Shown: in pieces, positions 1-7,040 of the stretch
Position numbering within the stretch: position 1 is the first letter of the stretch
Layout of the letters: each line of letters starts with the position of its first letter
Origin: Micromonosporaceae bacterium
GTDB taxonomy: Bacteria > Actinomycetota > Actinomycetes > Mycobacteriales > Micromonosporaceae
DNA length: 32,853 nt
Direction of reading: 5' to 3'
Assembly: GCA_019689695.1 (NCBI GenBank)
Contig: JADGHA010000003.1
Location: 1-32,853, forward strand
The notes under the pieces: generated by a model
What the model was told of the DNA's origin: nothing
The model's database searches: none
What the model saw: only the letters and a program-made list of their open reading frames with translations
Program-made: the position numbers and the translations under genes

Positions 1-276
1 CGGCCGCTTCTTTTGTTTATAAGACCCCGGTTCCACCCCACCGGCCGGGCGGCACTCGCCGCCCGCCACGGCCGCACCCTGCGCCCCGACGAACCGCTCG
101 CCGAACCCGTCCTCCGCGCCACCTGCACCGCGGTCGGCTGGCACCTCACCAGCTACGACGATCCACCCCACCGCTTCCTGGCCGTCGCCACCCGCCGCCA
201 ACCCGGCAGCCCGGACTCGGTCAGCGGCCCCGCCGCCCTGGCCTACCCCGAGCCCGGCGTGCGGGGGCGCCTCTGA
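1..276 (+). CDS. C-terminal part of an unidentified protein, cut by the window edge
   Basis: The frame is open from the first base and stops with TGA at 274-276. From about base 28 onward nearly every third codon position is G or C, so this is genuine coding sequence. The first 27 bases carry codons that are rare in such genomes (CTT CTT TTG TTT ATA AGA). Coding may therefore begin at the TTG at 13, or the AT-rich patch may be a promoter or a disrupted gene end. The stretch around GWHLTSYDDPPHRFLAVATR faintly resembles the last strands of some SAM-dependent methyltransferases, but I do not recognise the family and assign no function. No partner gene is visible downstream, where the next feature is a minus-strand tRNA. 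Confidence 0.45.
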   Translation, partial: RPLLLFIRPRFHPTGRAALAARHGRTLRPDEPLAEPVLRATCTAVGWHLTSYDDPPHRFLAVATRRQPGSPDSVSGPAALAYPEPGVRGRL

Positions 277-609
277 CGTGGCTCACTCCCTACGGTCGGC
301 GTACCGGTCCTCTCCGTACGCACTTGCTTCCGGTCGGGTCGGCCTGCCCACCCCGCCGGCCGGGCGCAGGCGGTGGCAAGACGGTGACCCGCGGTTGGCA
401 CCGTCCATCACCGACACTTCGTATCCCGACGCGGTGCGGGAGCAGGGCCGTGCGTCCGTACCGGGATTCGGACCCGAGGCCCGCGATCCGCCGGCTGGCT
501 GACCAGGTCGGCGTGTGCCTCGAGGCCCGCGGAACTGGATTCGCTCAAGGCGGTACGAACATGACGGCTCCACCCGACCATGACGGGGGCCAACGATCGC
601 AGGATTGCT
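277..609. other. Intergenic stretch without a convincing gene
   Basis: About 330 bases between the end of the first gene and the 3' end of the tRNA. Several frames are open but none shows the third-position GC bias of its neighbours. The only structured piece is at 454-477, which on the minus strand reads like a tRNA T-arm (loop TCCGAAT, five-base stem) plus a 3' acceptor strand. No matching 5' half is present, so it is at most a tRNA relic. Confidence 0.5.
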
Positions 610-686
610 TGGTGCCCCCGGTGGGAGTCGAACCCACACTGGCGGAGGTTTGAGCTCCGTGCCTCTGCCGATTGGGCTACGGGGAC
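610..686 (-). tRNA. tRNA with anticodon CAA (Leu, codon UUG), short variable arm
   Basis: The minus strand folds into a full cloverleaf of 74 nt plus an encoded CCA (610-612). The acceptor stem is GTCCCCG (680-686) with CGGGGGC (614-620), containing one T-G pair. The D-arm starts GCCC and has the loop AATCGGCAGA. The anticodon stem CGGAG/CTCCG holds the loop CTCAAAC, giving anticodon CAA. The T-arm is GTGGG TTCGACT CCCAC, and the discriminator is A at 613. Both the D-loop (GG followed by CAGA) and A73 are leucine-like. The variable loop, however, is only five bases (CCAGT), whereas bacterial tRNA-Leu normally has a long variable arm. I call it Leu from anticodon and D-loop; the charging identity is inferred. 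Confidence 0.85.
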
Positions 687-687
687 A

Positions 688-716
688 TTCAGCGCTCCAA
701 GACTACCCATTACGCT
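688..716 (+). promoter_or_regulatory. Probable promoter of pdtaR
   Basis: TACGCT at 711-716 matches the TANNNT -10 pattern. A weak -35 candidate, TTCAGC at 688-693, sits exactly 17 bases upstream. Transcription would start near 723, giving a leader of about 54 bases before the GTG start at 777. Confidence 0.35.
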
Positions 717-730
717 GAGGACTGCGACAA
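700..730 (-). promoter_or_regulatory. Probable promoter of the tRNA gene
   Basis: On the minus strand TTGTCG (725-730) is followed after 19 bases by TAGTCT (700-705). The second hexamer fits the actinobacterial -10 pattern TANNNT. A start about seven bases further on would lie near 693, leaving a leader of roughly seven bases before the mature tRNA end at 686. The spacer is a little long. It overlaps the proposed promoter of the divergent pdtaR gene. Confidence 0.4.
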
Positions 731-757
731 CCCGCGAGCGGGTGTCGGGGACCGACA
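725..757 (+). promoter_or_regulatory. Two mutually exclusive hairpins in the pdtaR leader
   Basis: TGTCG at 743-747 can pair with CGACA at 725-729, forming an outer stem over CCCGC/GCGGG (731-735 with 738-742). Alternatively TGTCGG at 743-748 can pair with CCGACA at 752-757 over a three-base loop. Both cannot form together. They lie between the proposed start of transcription and the pdtaR ribosome-binding region. Whether this leader is regulatory is inference; no terminator U-tract is present. Confidence 0.35.
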
Positions 758-776
758 GCGTTGGGGGTAGGAACAG

Positions 777-1403
777 GTGGCCGAGACGCAGGCGGGCCAG
801 CAGCGCCGGCGGGTGTTGATCGCCGAGGACGAGGCGCTGATCCGCCTCGACCTGGCCGAGATGCTCGCCGAGGAGGGGTACGACGTCGTCGGCGAGGCCG
901 GGGACGGGGAGACCGCCGTGCGCCTGGCCGAGGAGCTCAAGCCCGACCTGGTCATCCTCGACATCAAGATGCCGATCATGGACGGGCTGGCCGCCGCGGA
1001 GAAGATCGCCGGGGCGCGCATCGCGCCCGTGGTCATCCTGACCGCGTTCAGCCAGCGCGACCTGGTCGAGCGCGCCCGATCGGCCGGCGCCATGGCGTAC
1101 CTGGTCAAGCCGTTCCAGAAGAGCGATCTGGTGCCGGCGATCGAGGTGGCGCTGTCCCGGTTCGCCGAGATCGTTGCGCTGGAGTCCGAGGTGGCCGAGC
1201 TGACCGAGCGGCTGGAGACCCGCAAGGCGGTGGAGCGGGCCAAGGGCGAGCTGATGAGCGCGTACGGGATGAGCGAGCCGCAGGCGTTCAAGTGGATCCA
1301 GCGCACCGCGATGGACCACCGGATGACAATGCGTGAGGTGGCCGAGCGGATCCTCGCGGAGAGCGCCAGCGGCGGCCTGACACCGCCGGGTGGTCGGAGC
1401 TGA
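777..1403 (+). CDS. pdtaR: Response regulator with RNA-binding ANTAR output domain (PdtaR)
   Basis: A two-component response regulator whose output acts on RNA (transcription antitermination) rather than DNA. The 208-residue protein has a receiver domain at about residues 10-125, with acidic pocket AEDE, phospho-acceptor D62 in VILDIKMP, and the conserved Lys in YLVKPF. A short coiled coil (ALESEVAELTERLETR) leads into an ANTAR domain at about 138-200 (RKAVERAKGELMSAYGMSEPQAFKWIQRTA). The arrangement matches M. tuberculosis Rv1626, whose kinase PdtaS is encoded elsewhere; no kinase gene is visible here either. The GTG start at 777 follows a G-rich ribosome-binding site (GGGGGTAGG) and fixes the usual family N-terminus. 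It is transcribed away from the tRNA, and the following lipoprotein frame overlaps or abuts its stop codon. Confidence 0.95.
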   Translation: MAETQAGQQRRRVLIAEDEALIRLDLAEMLAEEGYDVVGEAGDGETAVRLAEELKPDLVILDIKMPIMDGLAAAEKIAGARIAPVVILTAFSQRDLVERARSAGAMAYLVKPFQKSDLVPAIEVALSRFAEIVALESEVAELTERLETRKAVERAKGELMSAYGMSEPQAFKWIQRTAMDHRMTMREVAERILAESASGGLTPPGGRS

Positions 1404-1441
1404 TCAGCCGGGCGGCCGCCCTCCGGGCCGCGCTGGGCCTG

Positions 1442-2557
1442 GTGGTCGCACTGGCGGGTGGTTGTTCCCGTGCGACCGACGAGGCGCCGGTGAAGGTGAC
1501 CTGGCAGGAAGTGTCCCTGCCGGCGCCCGCCGGGCCGGCAGGCCGGCTCGCGCTGCGCGACTCGACCGCCTGCGGCGGCAGGTGGTACGTGGTGGGCGCG
1601 GTGGTCGGCGCGGATGGCGCTACCCGGCCGGCGGCGTGGGCCAGTGGCGACGGGCGGAGCTGGACCCCGACCCGGGTGGAGCCCCGGTCGACGTACGGGA
1701 AGGTGGCGGTCCTCTACGCCGCCGGGTGCCGGGGCGGGATGCTGGCCGCGATCGGCGCGCAGAGCGGCGGCGCGCATGGCAACCCCCGGGTCACCCAGTG
1801 GCGGCTGCGCCCGGACGGCGTCCTGGACGAGGTGCCGGCGGCGTTCGAGCTGTACGGCGGGCCGGACGCGGTGAACGTGGGGCGGATCGCGGGCGGGCCG
1901 CCGGGTTGGCTGGTCGCCGGTAACCGAGTAGGCGGCGCCGCGGTCTGGGTCGCCGGGCCCACGGCGACCGGCTTCCGGCTGGTGGACCGGGCACCAGGGC
2001 TGGCCAGCGACGGGCAGCTGGCGACCGAGGCCACCGACGCCACGGCGTACCGGGGCGGTTGGGTGGTGGTGGGCGGCGGACGCCGCCGTGGCCAACGCGG
2101 CGGCGAGCCGCTGGCCTGGACCTCGGCCGACGGTCTGAGCTGGCGGCGCACGAGCCTGCCGGTGACCGGCGGGGACGAGTACCGCCTGGTGCAGCGGGTC
2201 GTCGCGGCCGGCGACAGCCTGGTCGCGGCCGGGTTGGACGGCGGCCGGTTCGGCGCGTGGCGGTTGACTGGCGACGGCTGGCAGGAGGCGGGCCGGTTCG
2301 GCACCCTCACCACCGGCGCTGCTCAGCAGATCCTGGGCCTGGCCAGCGCTGGCGGGCGGGTGTGGGCGGCGGGCTGTGACGGGCGCGTGTACGGTCTGTG
2401 GTCGTCCTCGGGCGAGGGCGCGTGGCGATCCGTCCAGCTCCCGCTGGCGCCCCCTGCTCCCAGCGGGGACCACGTGCTGACCGTCAGCGGCGCCGGGCGC
2501 AGCATCCTGCTGATCGCCGACGACGGCCGGCGCAGTCGTGCCTGGTGGGCCGCGTGA
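1442..2557 (+). CDS. Secreted lipoprotein with BNR/beta-propeller-like repeats
   Basis: I do not recognise a named family. The protein shows several repeats of the type WxSxDGxxW (AAWASGDGRSW, LAWTSADGLSW, LWSSSGEGAW), typical of sialidase-like or BNR beta-propeller blades, spread over its whole length. It also has glycine-rich strands such as RGGWVVVGGG. A Cys preceded by VALAGG near the N-terminus resembles a lipobox, so the protein is probably anchored outside the membrane. From the first conventional start (GTG 1442) only seven residues precede that Cys, too few for a signal peptide. The same frame is open back to 1337, and a CTG at 1400 overlapping the pdtaR stop (CTGA) would give about 21 residues with a proper basic and hydrophobic signal (ISRAAALRAALGLVVALAGG). 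The true start may therefore be CTG at 1400. Substrate or ligand is unknown. Confidence 0.75.
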   Translation: MVALAGGCSRATDEAPVKVTWQEVSLPAPAGPAGRLALRDSTACGGRWYVVGAVVGADGATRPAAWASGDGRSWTPTRVEPRSTYGKVAVLYAAGCRGGMLAAIGAQSGGAHGNPRVTQWRLRPDGVLDEVPAAFELYGGPDAVNVGRIAGGPPGWLVAGNRVGGAAVWVAGPTATGFRLVDRAPGLASDGQLATEATDATAYRGGWVVVGGGRRRGQRGGEPLAWTSADGLSWRRTSLPVTGGDEYRLVQRVVAAGDSLVAAGLDGGRFGAWRLTGDGWQEAGRFGTLTTGAAQQILGLASAGGRVWAAGCDGRVYGLWSSSGEGAWRSVQLPLAPPAPSGDHVLTVSGAGRSILLIADDGRRSRAWWAA

Positions 2558-2756
2558 AGGGCCCGGTCAACCACGCTACGTTACGGTTCGGTCAACGCAG
2601 GTCCCCAGCCCTTACGTAGGCCGGACGGGGTGGGATAACGTGCGCGGCGCAGACCGGCAGTAGCGGCCACGCCCTGGTGTGCCAATGGCCAATCGCCGGT
2701 GGCTGGCCTTGGCCAGGAAATCCCGTGGCCGTGGAATCGAGGAGGGGTCGACAGCC
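2558..2756 (+). promoter_or_regulatory. Intergenic region with the likely promoter of the Liv transporter
   Basis: This gap carries an exact direct repeat CGGTCAAC at 2564-2571 and 2589-2596 (25 bases apart, about two and a half helical turns). Downstream lies a possible promoter, TTACGT (2612-2617) with TAACGT (2636-2641) at 18-base spacing. The repeat could be an operator for a nitrogen or amino-acid regulator, but that is inference. The frame of the binding-protein gene is open upstream to 2679, but the signal peptide and ribosome-binding site place the start at 2757. Confidence 0.35.
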
Positions 2757-3938
2757 TTGAGGCAGGGACTCGTACGTGCGCTCGGCGGCGCCGCCATCCT
2801 GGCGCTCGTCGTCGGCGCGGCAGGGTGCAATAGCGGCAGTGACAACGACGGAGGCGGCGGATCGTCGGGCGGCGGCAAGAACTGCGGTTACAAGATCGCG
2901 TTCATGGGCGCGCTGACCGGCTCTGCGGCGAACCTCGGTATCAACATCGAGCAGGGCTACGAGCTGGCGATCAAGCAGTACAACGAGAAGAACGGCGCGG
3001 ACTGCATTCAGGTGGCCAAGTTCGACACCCAGGGTGACCCGGCGGTGGCCCCTGGCGTGGCCCGCCAGGCGGTCAGCGACCCCAAGGTCATCGGCGTGGT
3101 GGGCCTGCCGTTCTCCGGTGAGTCGGAGGCGGCCGGGCCGATCCTGAACGACGCGAAGATTCCGAACATCTCGCCGGCGGCGACCAACCCGACGTTGAGC
3201 ACGCACGGCTGGACCTACTTCCACCGCGCGGTGGCCACCGACAAGAACCAGGGCCCGGCCGCGGCGGCGTACATCCAGGACGTGCTCAAGCCGCAGAAGG
3301 TCTTCGTCGCCGACGACCAGTCGGCGTACGGCTCCGGCCTTGCCGAGGCGGTGAAGGCGAAGCTCGGGCCGATGGTGGTCGCGACCGACAAGACCAGCGC
3401 GGACGGCAAGCAGACCGACTTCTCGGCGATCGTGCAGAAGATCATCTCCAGCGGGGCCACGGTCTTCTTCTACGGTGGCTACTACACCAACGCCGGACTC
3501 ATCCGTAAGCAGCTGACCGCGGCCGGTTGGAAGGGCACCATGGTCGGCGGCGATGGCGTGAAGGACCCGGGCTTCGCCAAGGCGGCGGGTAACGCCGCGG
3601 CAGCCGGCACCGTGGTCACCTGCCCGTGCGCGCCGGCCTCCGAGGCGGGCGGCACCTTCGTCGCTGACTACAAGCAGACGTGGAACCAGGACGCCGGCAC
3701 GTACAGCGACGTGGCCTACGACGCGACGAACATCTTCCTGAAGGGCATCGACGAGGGGAACACGACCCCCGAGAAGATGAACGAATTCCTGAAGACGGTG
3801 GAGTACACCGGCGTGGCGAACACCTACAAGTTCACCGACACCGGTGAGCTGGACCCGCAGTACCTCAAGGTCTGGGCGTTCAAGTTCGACGCGAGCGGGG
3901 TTGACCAGCCAGTGCAGCAGATCAAGCTCACCAGCTGA
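2757..3938 (+). CDS. livK: Branched-chain amino-acid ABC transporter, substrate-binding lipoprotein
   Basis: Extracellular binding component of a Liv-type importer for leucine, isoleucine and valine or related amino acids. The 393-residue protein begins with a lipoprotein signal (RQGLVRALGG then hydrophobic LALVVGAAGC) and a Gly/Ser/Asp-rich linker. A type I periplasmic-binding fold follows (YKIAFMGALTGSAANLG, DTQGDPAVAPGVARQAV, VVGLPFSGESEAAGPI, ISPAATNPTL). The TTG start at 2757 is chosen because GGAGGGG (2741-2747) lies nine bases upstream and because the signal peptide starts correctly there. The permease and ATPase genes follow on the same strand after an unusual poly-G/poly-C spacer. 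Exact substrate is inferred from family and context. Confidence 0.93.
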   Translation: MRQGLVRALGGAAILALVVGAAGCNSGSDNDGGGGSSGGGKNCGYKIAFMGALTGSAANLGINIEQGYELAIKQYNEKNGADCIQVAKFDTQGDPAVAPGVARQAVSDPKVIGVVGLPFSGESEAAGPILNDAKIPNISPAATNPTLSTHGWTYFHRAVATDKNQGPAAAAYIQDVLKPQKVFVADDQSAYGSGLAEAVKAKLGPMVVATDKTSADGKQTDFSAIVQKIISSGATVFFYGGYYTNAGLIRKQLTAAGWKGTMVGGDGVKDPGFAKAAGNAAAAGTVVTCPCAPASEAGGTFVADYKQTWNQDAGTYSDVAYDATNIFLKGIDEGNTTPEKMNEFLKTVEYTGVANTYKFTDTGELDPQYLKVWAFKFDASGVDQPVQQIKLTS

Positions 3939-3973
3939 GCCCGCTGCTTGTCGATCCGCACCTCTTACGGACC

Positions 3974-4061
3974 GGTGGGGGGGGGGGGGGCGGGGGATCG
4001 GCGCCCCCACCCCGCCGCGGGGGCGCGGGGGGGGGGCGCCGCCCCCCCCCCCCCCCCCACC
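3974..4061 (+). repeat. Extreme poly-G/poly-C inverted repeat between binding protein and permease
   Basis: GGT followed by fourteen Gs (3974-3990) faces seventeen Cs followed by ACC (4042-4061). At least 17 uninterrupted G-C/A-T pairs can form. The 51 bases between are themselves G/C runs that can form inner hairpins (for example GGGGG 3992-3996 with CCCCC 4004-4008). A transcript would fold into a very stable hairpin immediately upstream of livH. It could act as an mRNA stabiliser or attenuator that keeps binding protein above permease, a common need in ABC operons. Runs this pure are also a classic site of base-calling or assembly error, so the exact length should not be trusted. Confidence 0.6.
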
Positions 4062-4084
4062 GCCCATGTCCTTGTGGAGCTCGC

Positions 4085-5035
4085 TTGCATTTCGATGACC
4101 TTGCTCATAACTGGGGACCGCTGACCGCGTCGGGCCTGGCCCAGGGCGCTATCTACGCCCTCTTCGCGCTCGGCTACACGCTGGTCTACGGGGTCCTCCG
4201 GCTGATCAACTTCGCGCACTCCGAGGTGTTCATGGTGGGCAGCTACGCCGCCCTGATCACCTGGGGCTTCTTCGGCCTGGACGAGAACTCGGCGACTCCG
4301 CCGGCCACCGAGGTGATCGGCTACGTGGTGCTCGGCGTGCTGGTCGCGGCGGCCATCTCCGGGATCACAGCGCTCGTCGTCGAGCTGGTCGCCTACCGAC
4401 CGCTGCGCCGTCACAACGCCCCGCCACTGGCCTTCCTGATCACCGCGATCGGCGCCTCGCTGGTCATCTCCGAGGCGGTCGGCGTGGCGACCCATCGAAA
4501 CCAGCGGGGGGTGCCGCCGCTGATCCAACCGGCCGACGCGTTCACCATCGGCAACACGCACGTCACCAACCTGGAGATCTTGATCATCCTCCTGACGCTG
4601 GTGATGATGGTCGGGCTGGACCGGTTCATCAACCGGACCCGACTCGGCCGTGGCATCCGGGCTGTCGCCCAGAGTCCGGACACCGCGGCCCTGATGGGTG
4701 TGAACAAGGACCGGGTGATCTCCCTGGTGTTCCTGATCGGTGGCCTGATGGCCGGGATCGCGGCGGTGATGTACCTGTTCAAGATCGGCACCACCCGGTA
4801 CGACGCCGGGTTCAGCCTGGGCATCGCCGCGTTCACCGCGGCCGTGCTGGGCGGCATCGGCAACCTGCGGGGCGCGGTGGTCGGCGGCATCATCATCGGC
4901 CTGTTCGAGAACTACGGCTCGGCGTTGTTCGGCAGCAACTACCGCAACGTGGTGACGTTCGTCGTGCTCATCGTGATCCTGATGTTCCGGCCGAGCGGGA
5001 TTCTCGGCGAGGCACTCGGGAGGGCCAGAGCATGA
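4085..5035 (+). CDS. livH: Branched-chain amino-acid ABC transporter permease LivH
   Basis: One of two inner-membrane subunits of the Liv importer. The 316-residue protein has about eight hydrophobic segments and family-typical stretches: the N-terminal GLAQGAIYALFALGYTLVYG, the NFAHSEVFMVGSYAA region, RAVAQSPDTAALMGVN (the loop that contacts the ATPase), and the terminal AFTAAVLGGIGNLRGAVVGG and RPSGILGE. The TTG at 4085 is preferred because it gives the expected N-terminus and has GGAG at 4076-4079 at suitable spacing. Its start is only 24 bases from the poly-C arm of the preceding inverted repeat. The stop overlaps the livM start by four bases (ATGA), indicating translational coupling. Confidence 0.95.
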   Translation: MHFDDLAHNWGPLTASGLAQGAIYALFALGYTLVYGVLRLINFAHSEVFMVGSYAALITWGFFGLDENSATPPATEVIGYVVLGVLVAAAISGITALVVELVAYRPLRRHNAPPLAFLITAIGASLVISEAVGVATHRNQRGVPPLIQPADAFTIGNTHVTNLEILIILLTLVMMVGLDRFINRTRLGRGIRAVAQSPDTAALMGVNKDRVISLVFLIGGLMAGIAAVMYLFKIGTTRYDAGFSLGIAAFTAAVLGGIGNLRGAVVGGIIIGLFENYGSALFGSNYRNVVTFVVLIVILMFRPSGILGEALGRARA

Positions 5036-6147
5036 CCACCGTGCAGACGATCCTCCGGTGGCGCGGCCCGGACGGCGGGGTCCGGGGCTGGTTCGGCCGC
5101 CAACCACGGCTGGTCCGATGGACGCTCCTGGCCGCGATCGCGGCCGGGGCGTACGCGCTGCCGTACGTCGGCGAGGTCCCCGTCATCGGTCCGCAGATCG
5201 TGACCGAGGGCGTCGACTGGCGGACCGCCCTGTTCAACATCTCCTACTTCGTGCTGCTGGCGCTCGGGCTGAACGTGGTGGTCGGCTTCGCCGGCCTGCT
5301 CGACCTGGGCTACGTCGGCTTCTTCGCGGTGGGTGCGTACACCGTCGCCCTGCTCGCCTCGCCGAACAGCGACTTCAAGACGAACTGGCCGTGGCTGGCC
5401 ACGGTCCCGGTGGCGATCGTGATCACCATGATCTCCGGTGTGCTGCTGGGCTGGCCGACGCTCCGGCTGCGCGGCGACTACCTGGCCATCGTCACGCTCG
5501 GCTTCGCCGAGATCATCCGGATCTTCGCGGAGAACACCACGCTGCTGCGCGGAGACCGCGGCTTCAGCGGTATCCCACACCCGCCGGGCAAGCACGCCGA
5601 CGGCACGCCGATCTTCGGGGTCCGTGACGCGGGGCCGTACTACTGGCTCGGGGTCAGCCTGATCATCGTGATCGTCCTGGCCATCCGCAACCTGGACCGC
5701 AGCCGGGTGGGCCGGTCGTGGCTGGCGATCCGCGAGGACGAGGATGCCGCGGCGATCATGGGCGTGCGTACCTTCAAGTACAAGCTGTGGGCCTTCGCCA
5801 TCGGCGCCTGTGTCGGCGGGCTGGGCGGAGTGATGTTCGCCGGCCAGAACGGCTTCATGAACTCGGCCAGCTTCCAGATCCAGTTCTCTGTCCTGATCCT
5901 GGCCGGCGTGGTGATGGGCGGTTCCGGCAACATCGCCGGGGCGATCCTCGGCGGCGCGCTCATCTCGTACATCCCGGACCGGCTGCGCGGCGTCGAGATC
6001 GCCGGCCAGGACGCGTTCCAGTACCGGTTCCTGATGTTCGGTATCGCGATCATCCTGATCATGATCTTCCGGCCGCAGGGCCTGATCCCGAGCCGGCGCC
6101 GGGCGATGGAGCTGAAGGACCGGGCGAAGGAGGTGGCGCCGCAATGA
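5032..6147 (+). CDS. livM: Branched-chain amino-acid ABC transporter permease LivM
   Basis: Second membrane subunit of the Liv importer, 371 residues. It has an N-terminal soluble extension of about 30 residues (RWRGPDGGVRGWFGRQPR) before the first hydrophobic segment. Diagnostic LivM stretches follow: LNVVVGFAGLLDLGYVGFFA, RLRGDYLAIVTLGFAEI, the ATPase-contact loop AIREDEDAAAIMGV, and VMGGSGNIAGAILGG near the end. It begins with ATG inside the livH stop region and overlaps livG by four bases (ATGA), so livH, livM and livG are one translationally coupled unit. Confidence 0.95.
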   Translation: MTTVQTILRWRGPDGGVRGWFGRQPRLVRWTLLAAIAAGAYALPYVGEVPVIGPQIVTEGVDWRTALFNISYFVLLALGLNVVVGFAGLLDLGYVGFFAVGAYTVALLASPNSDFKTNWPWLATVPVAIVITMISGVLLGWPTLRLRGDYLAIVTLGFAEIIRIFAENTTLLRGDRGFSGIPHPPGKHADGTPIFGVRDAGPYYWLGVSLIIVIVLAIRNLDRSRVGRSWLAIREDEDAAAIMGVRTFKYKLWAFAIGACVGGLGGVMFAGQNGFMNSASFQIQFSVLILAGVVMGGSGNIAGAILGGALISYIPDRLRGVEIAGQDAFQYRFLMFGIAIILIMIFRPQGLIPSRRRAMELKDRAKEVAPQ

Positions 6148-7040
6148 GCGAGCCGCACATCGAGACTCCCGAGTGGGAGGACGAGACCGCCCGGCGCCCG
6201 GTGGACGAGCCGATCCCCGCTGACCCGGTGGCCGGCACGGTGCCGGCCCAGCGGGCGCCGTCCGACGGGCAGGCGTTGCTGGAGGTCGACAACCTGAGCC
6301 TGCGGTTCGGCGGCGTGCTCGCCCTCGACCGGGTCAGCTTCTCGCTGCGGGAAGGTGAGATCTTCGGGCTGATCGGGCCGAACGGGGCCGGGAAGACCAC
6401 CTGCTTCAACGCGCTGACCGGGGTCTACAAGCCGAGCGGCGGCGAGATCCGGTTCCGCGGCCAGGTGGTCACCGGGCGCAAGAAGCACCAGATCACCGCC
6501 ATGGGCATCGCCCGCACGTTCCAGAACATCCGGCTGTTCCCGGAGATGACCGCGCTGGAGAACGTGATGGTCGGCGCCGACGCGCGGCACAAAACGAGCG
6601 TGATCAGCGCGTTGTTCCGGCTGCCCCGGCACTGGCGCGAGGAGCGGGAAGGCCGGGAGAAGTCGATGGAGCTGCTCCGCTTTGTCGGCATCGACCACCG
6701 CGCCGGCGAGGTCTCCCGCAACCTGTCCTACGGCGAGCAGCGCCGGCTGGAGATCGCCCGGGCGCTGGCCACCGAACCCACCCTGCTCTGCCTGGACGAG
6801 CCGGCCGCCGGGTTCAACCCGGCCGAGAAGGACTCGCTGCTCAAGCTGATCCGGGCGATCCGGGAGCGGGGCATCACCGTACTGCTGATCGAGCACGACA
6901 TGCGACTGGTGATGGGGGTCTGCGACCGGCTGGTGGTGCTGGAGTTCGGCAAGAAGATCGCCGAAGGGGTGCCCGCCGAGGTGCGGGACGACCCCCGGGT
7001 GGTCGCCGCCTACCTGGGAGTGCCCGCCGATGCTGCTTGA
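6144..7040 (+). CDS. livG: Branched-chain amino-acid ABC transporter ATP-binding protein LivG
   Basis: Cytoplasmic ATPase of the Liv system, 298 residues. It has Walker A GPNGAGKTT, the Q-loop region around TFQNIRLFPEMTALENV, signature LSYGEQRRLEIARAL, Walker B LLCLDEPAAGFNP, and the switch His in LIEHDM. The family-typical C-terminal tail VVAAYLGV is present. The ATG at 6144 overlaps the livM stop. From this start there are about 45 acidic, Pro-rich residues (DETARRPVDEPIPADPV) ahead of the first domain strand LLEVDNLSLRFGG, an extension most LivG proteins lack. The gene overlaps livF by 11 bases. Confidence 0.95.
   Translation: MSEPHIETPEWEDETARRPVDEPIPADPVAGTVPAQRAPSDGQALLEVDNLSLRFGGVLALDRVSFSLREGEIFGLIGPNGAGKTTCFNALTGVYKPSGGEIRFRGQVVTGRKKHQITAMGIARTFQNIRLFPEMTALENVMVGADARHKTSVISALFRLPRHWREEREGREKSMELLRFVGIDHRAGEVSRNLSYGEQRRLEIARALATEPTLLCLDEPAAGFNPAEKDSLLKLIRAIRERGITVLLIEHDMRLVMGVCDRLVVLEFGKKIAEGVPAEVRDDPRVVAAYLGVPADAA

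Noticed and set aside
454..477. tRNA-like T-arm and acceptor strand on the minus strand
   Set aside because: No complementary 5' acceptor strand or anticodon arm exists at the expected distance, so it is not a complete tRNA gene.
2592..4067. A long minus-strand open frame opposite livK
   Set aside because: Antisense shadow of the binding-protein gene; its N-terminus is simply the translated poly-C/poly-G repeat.
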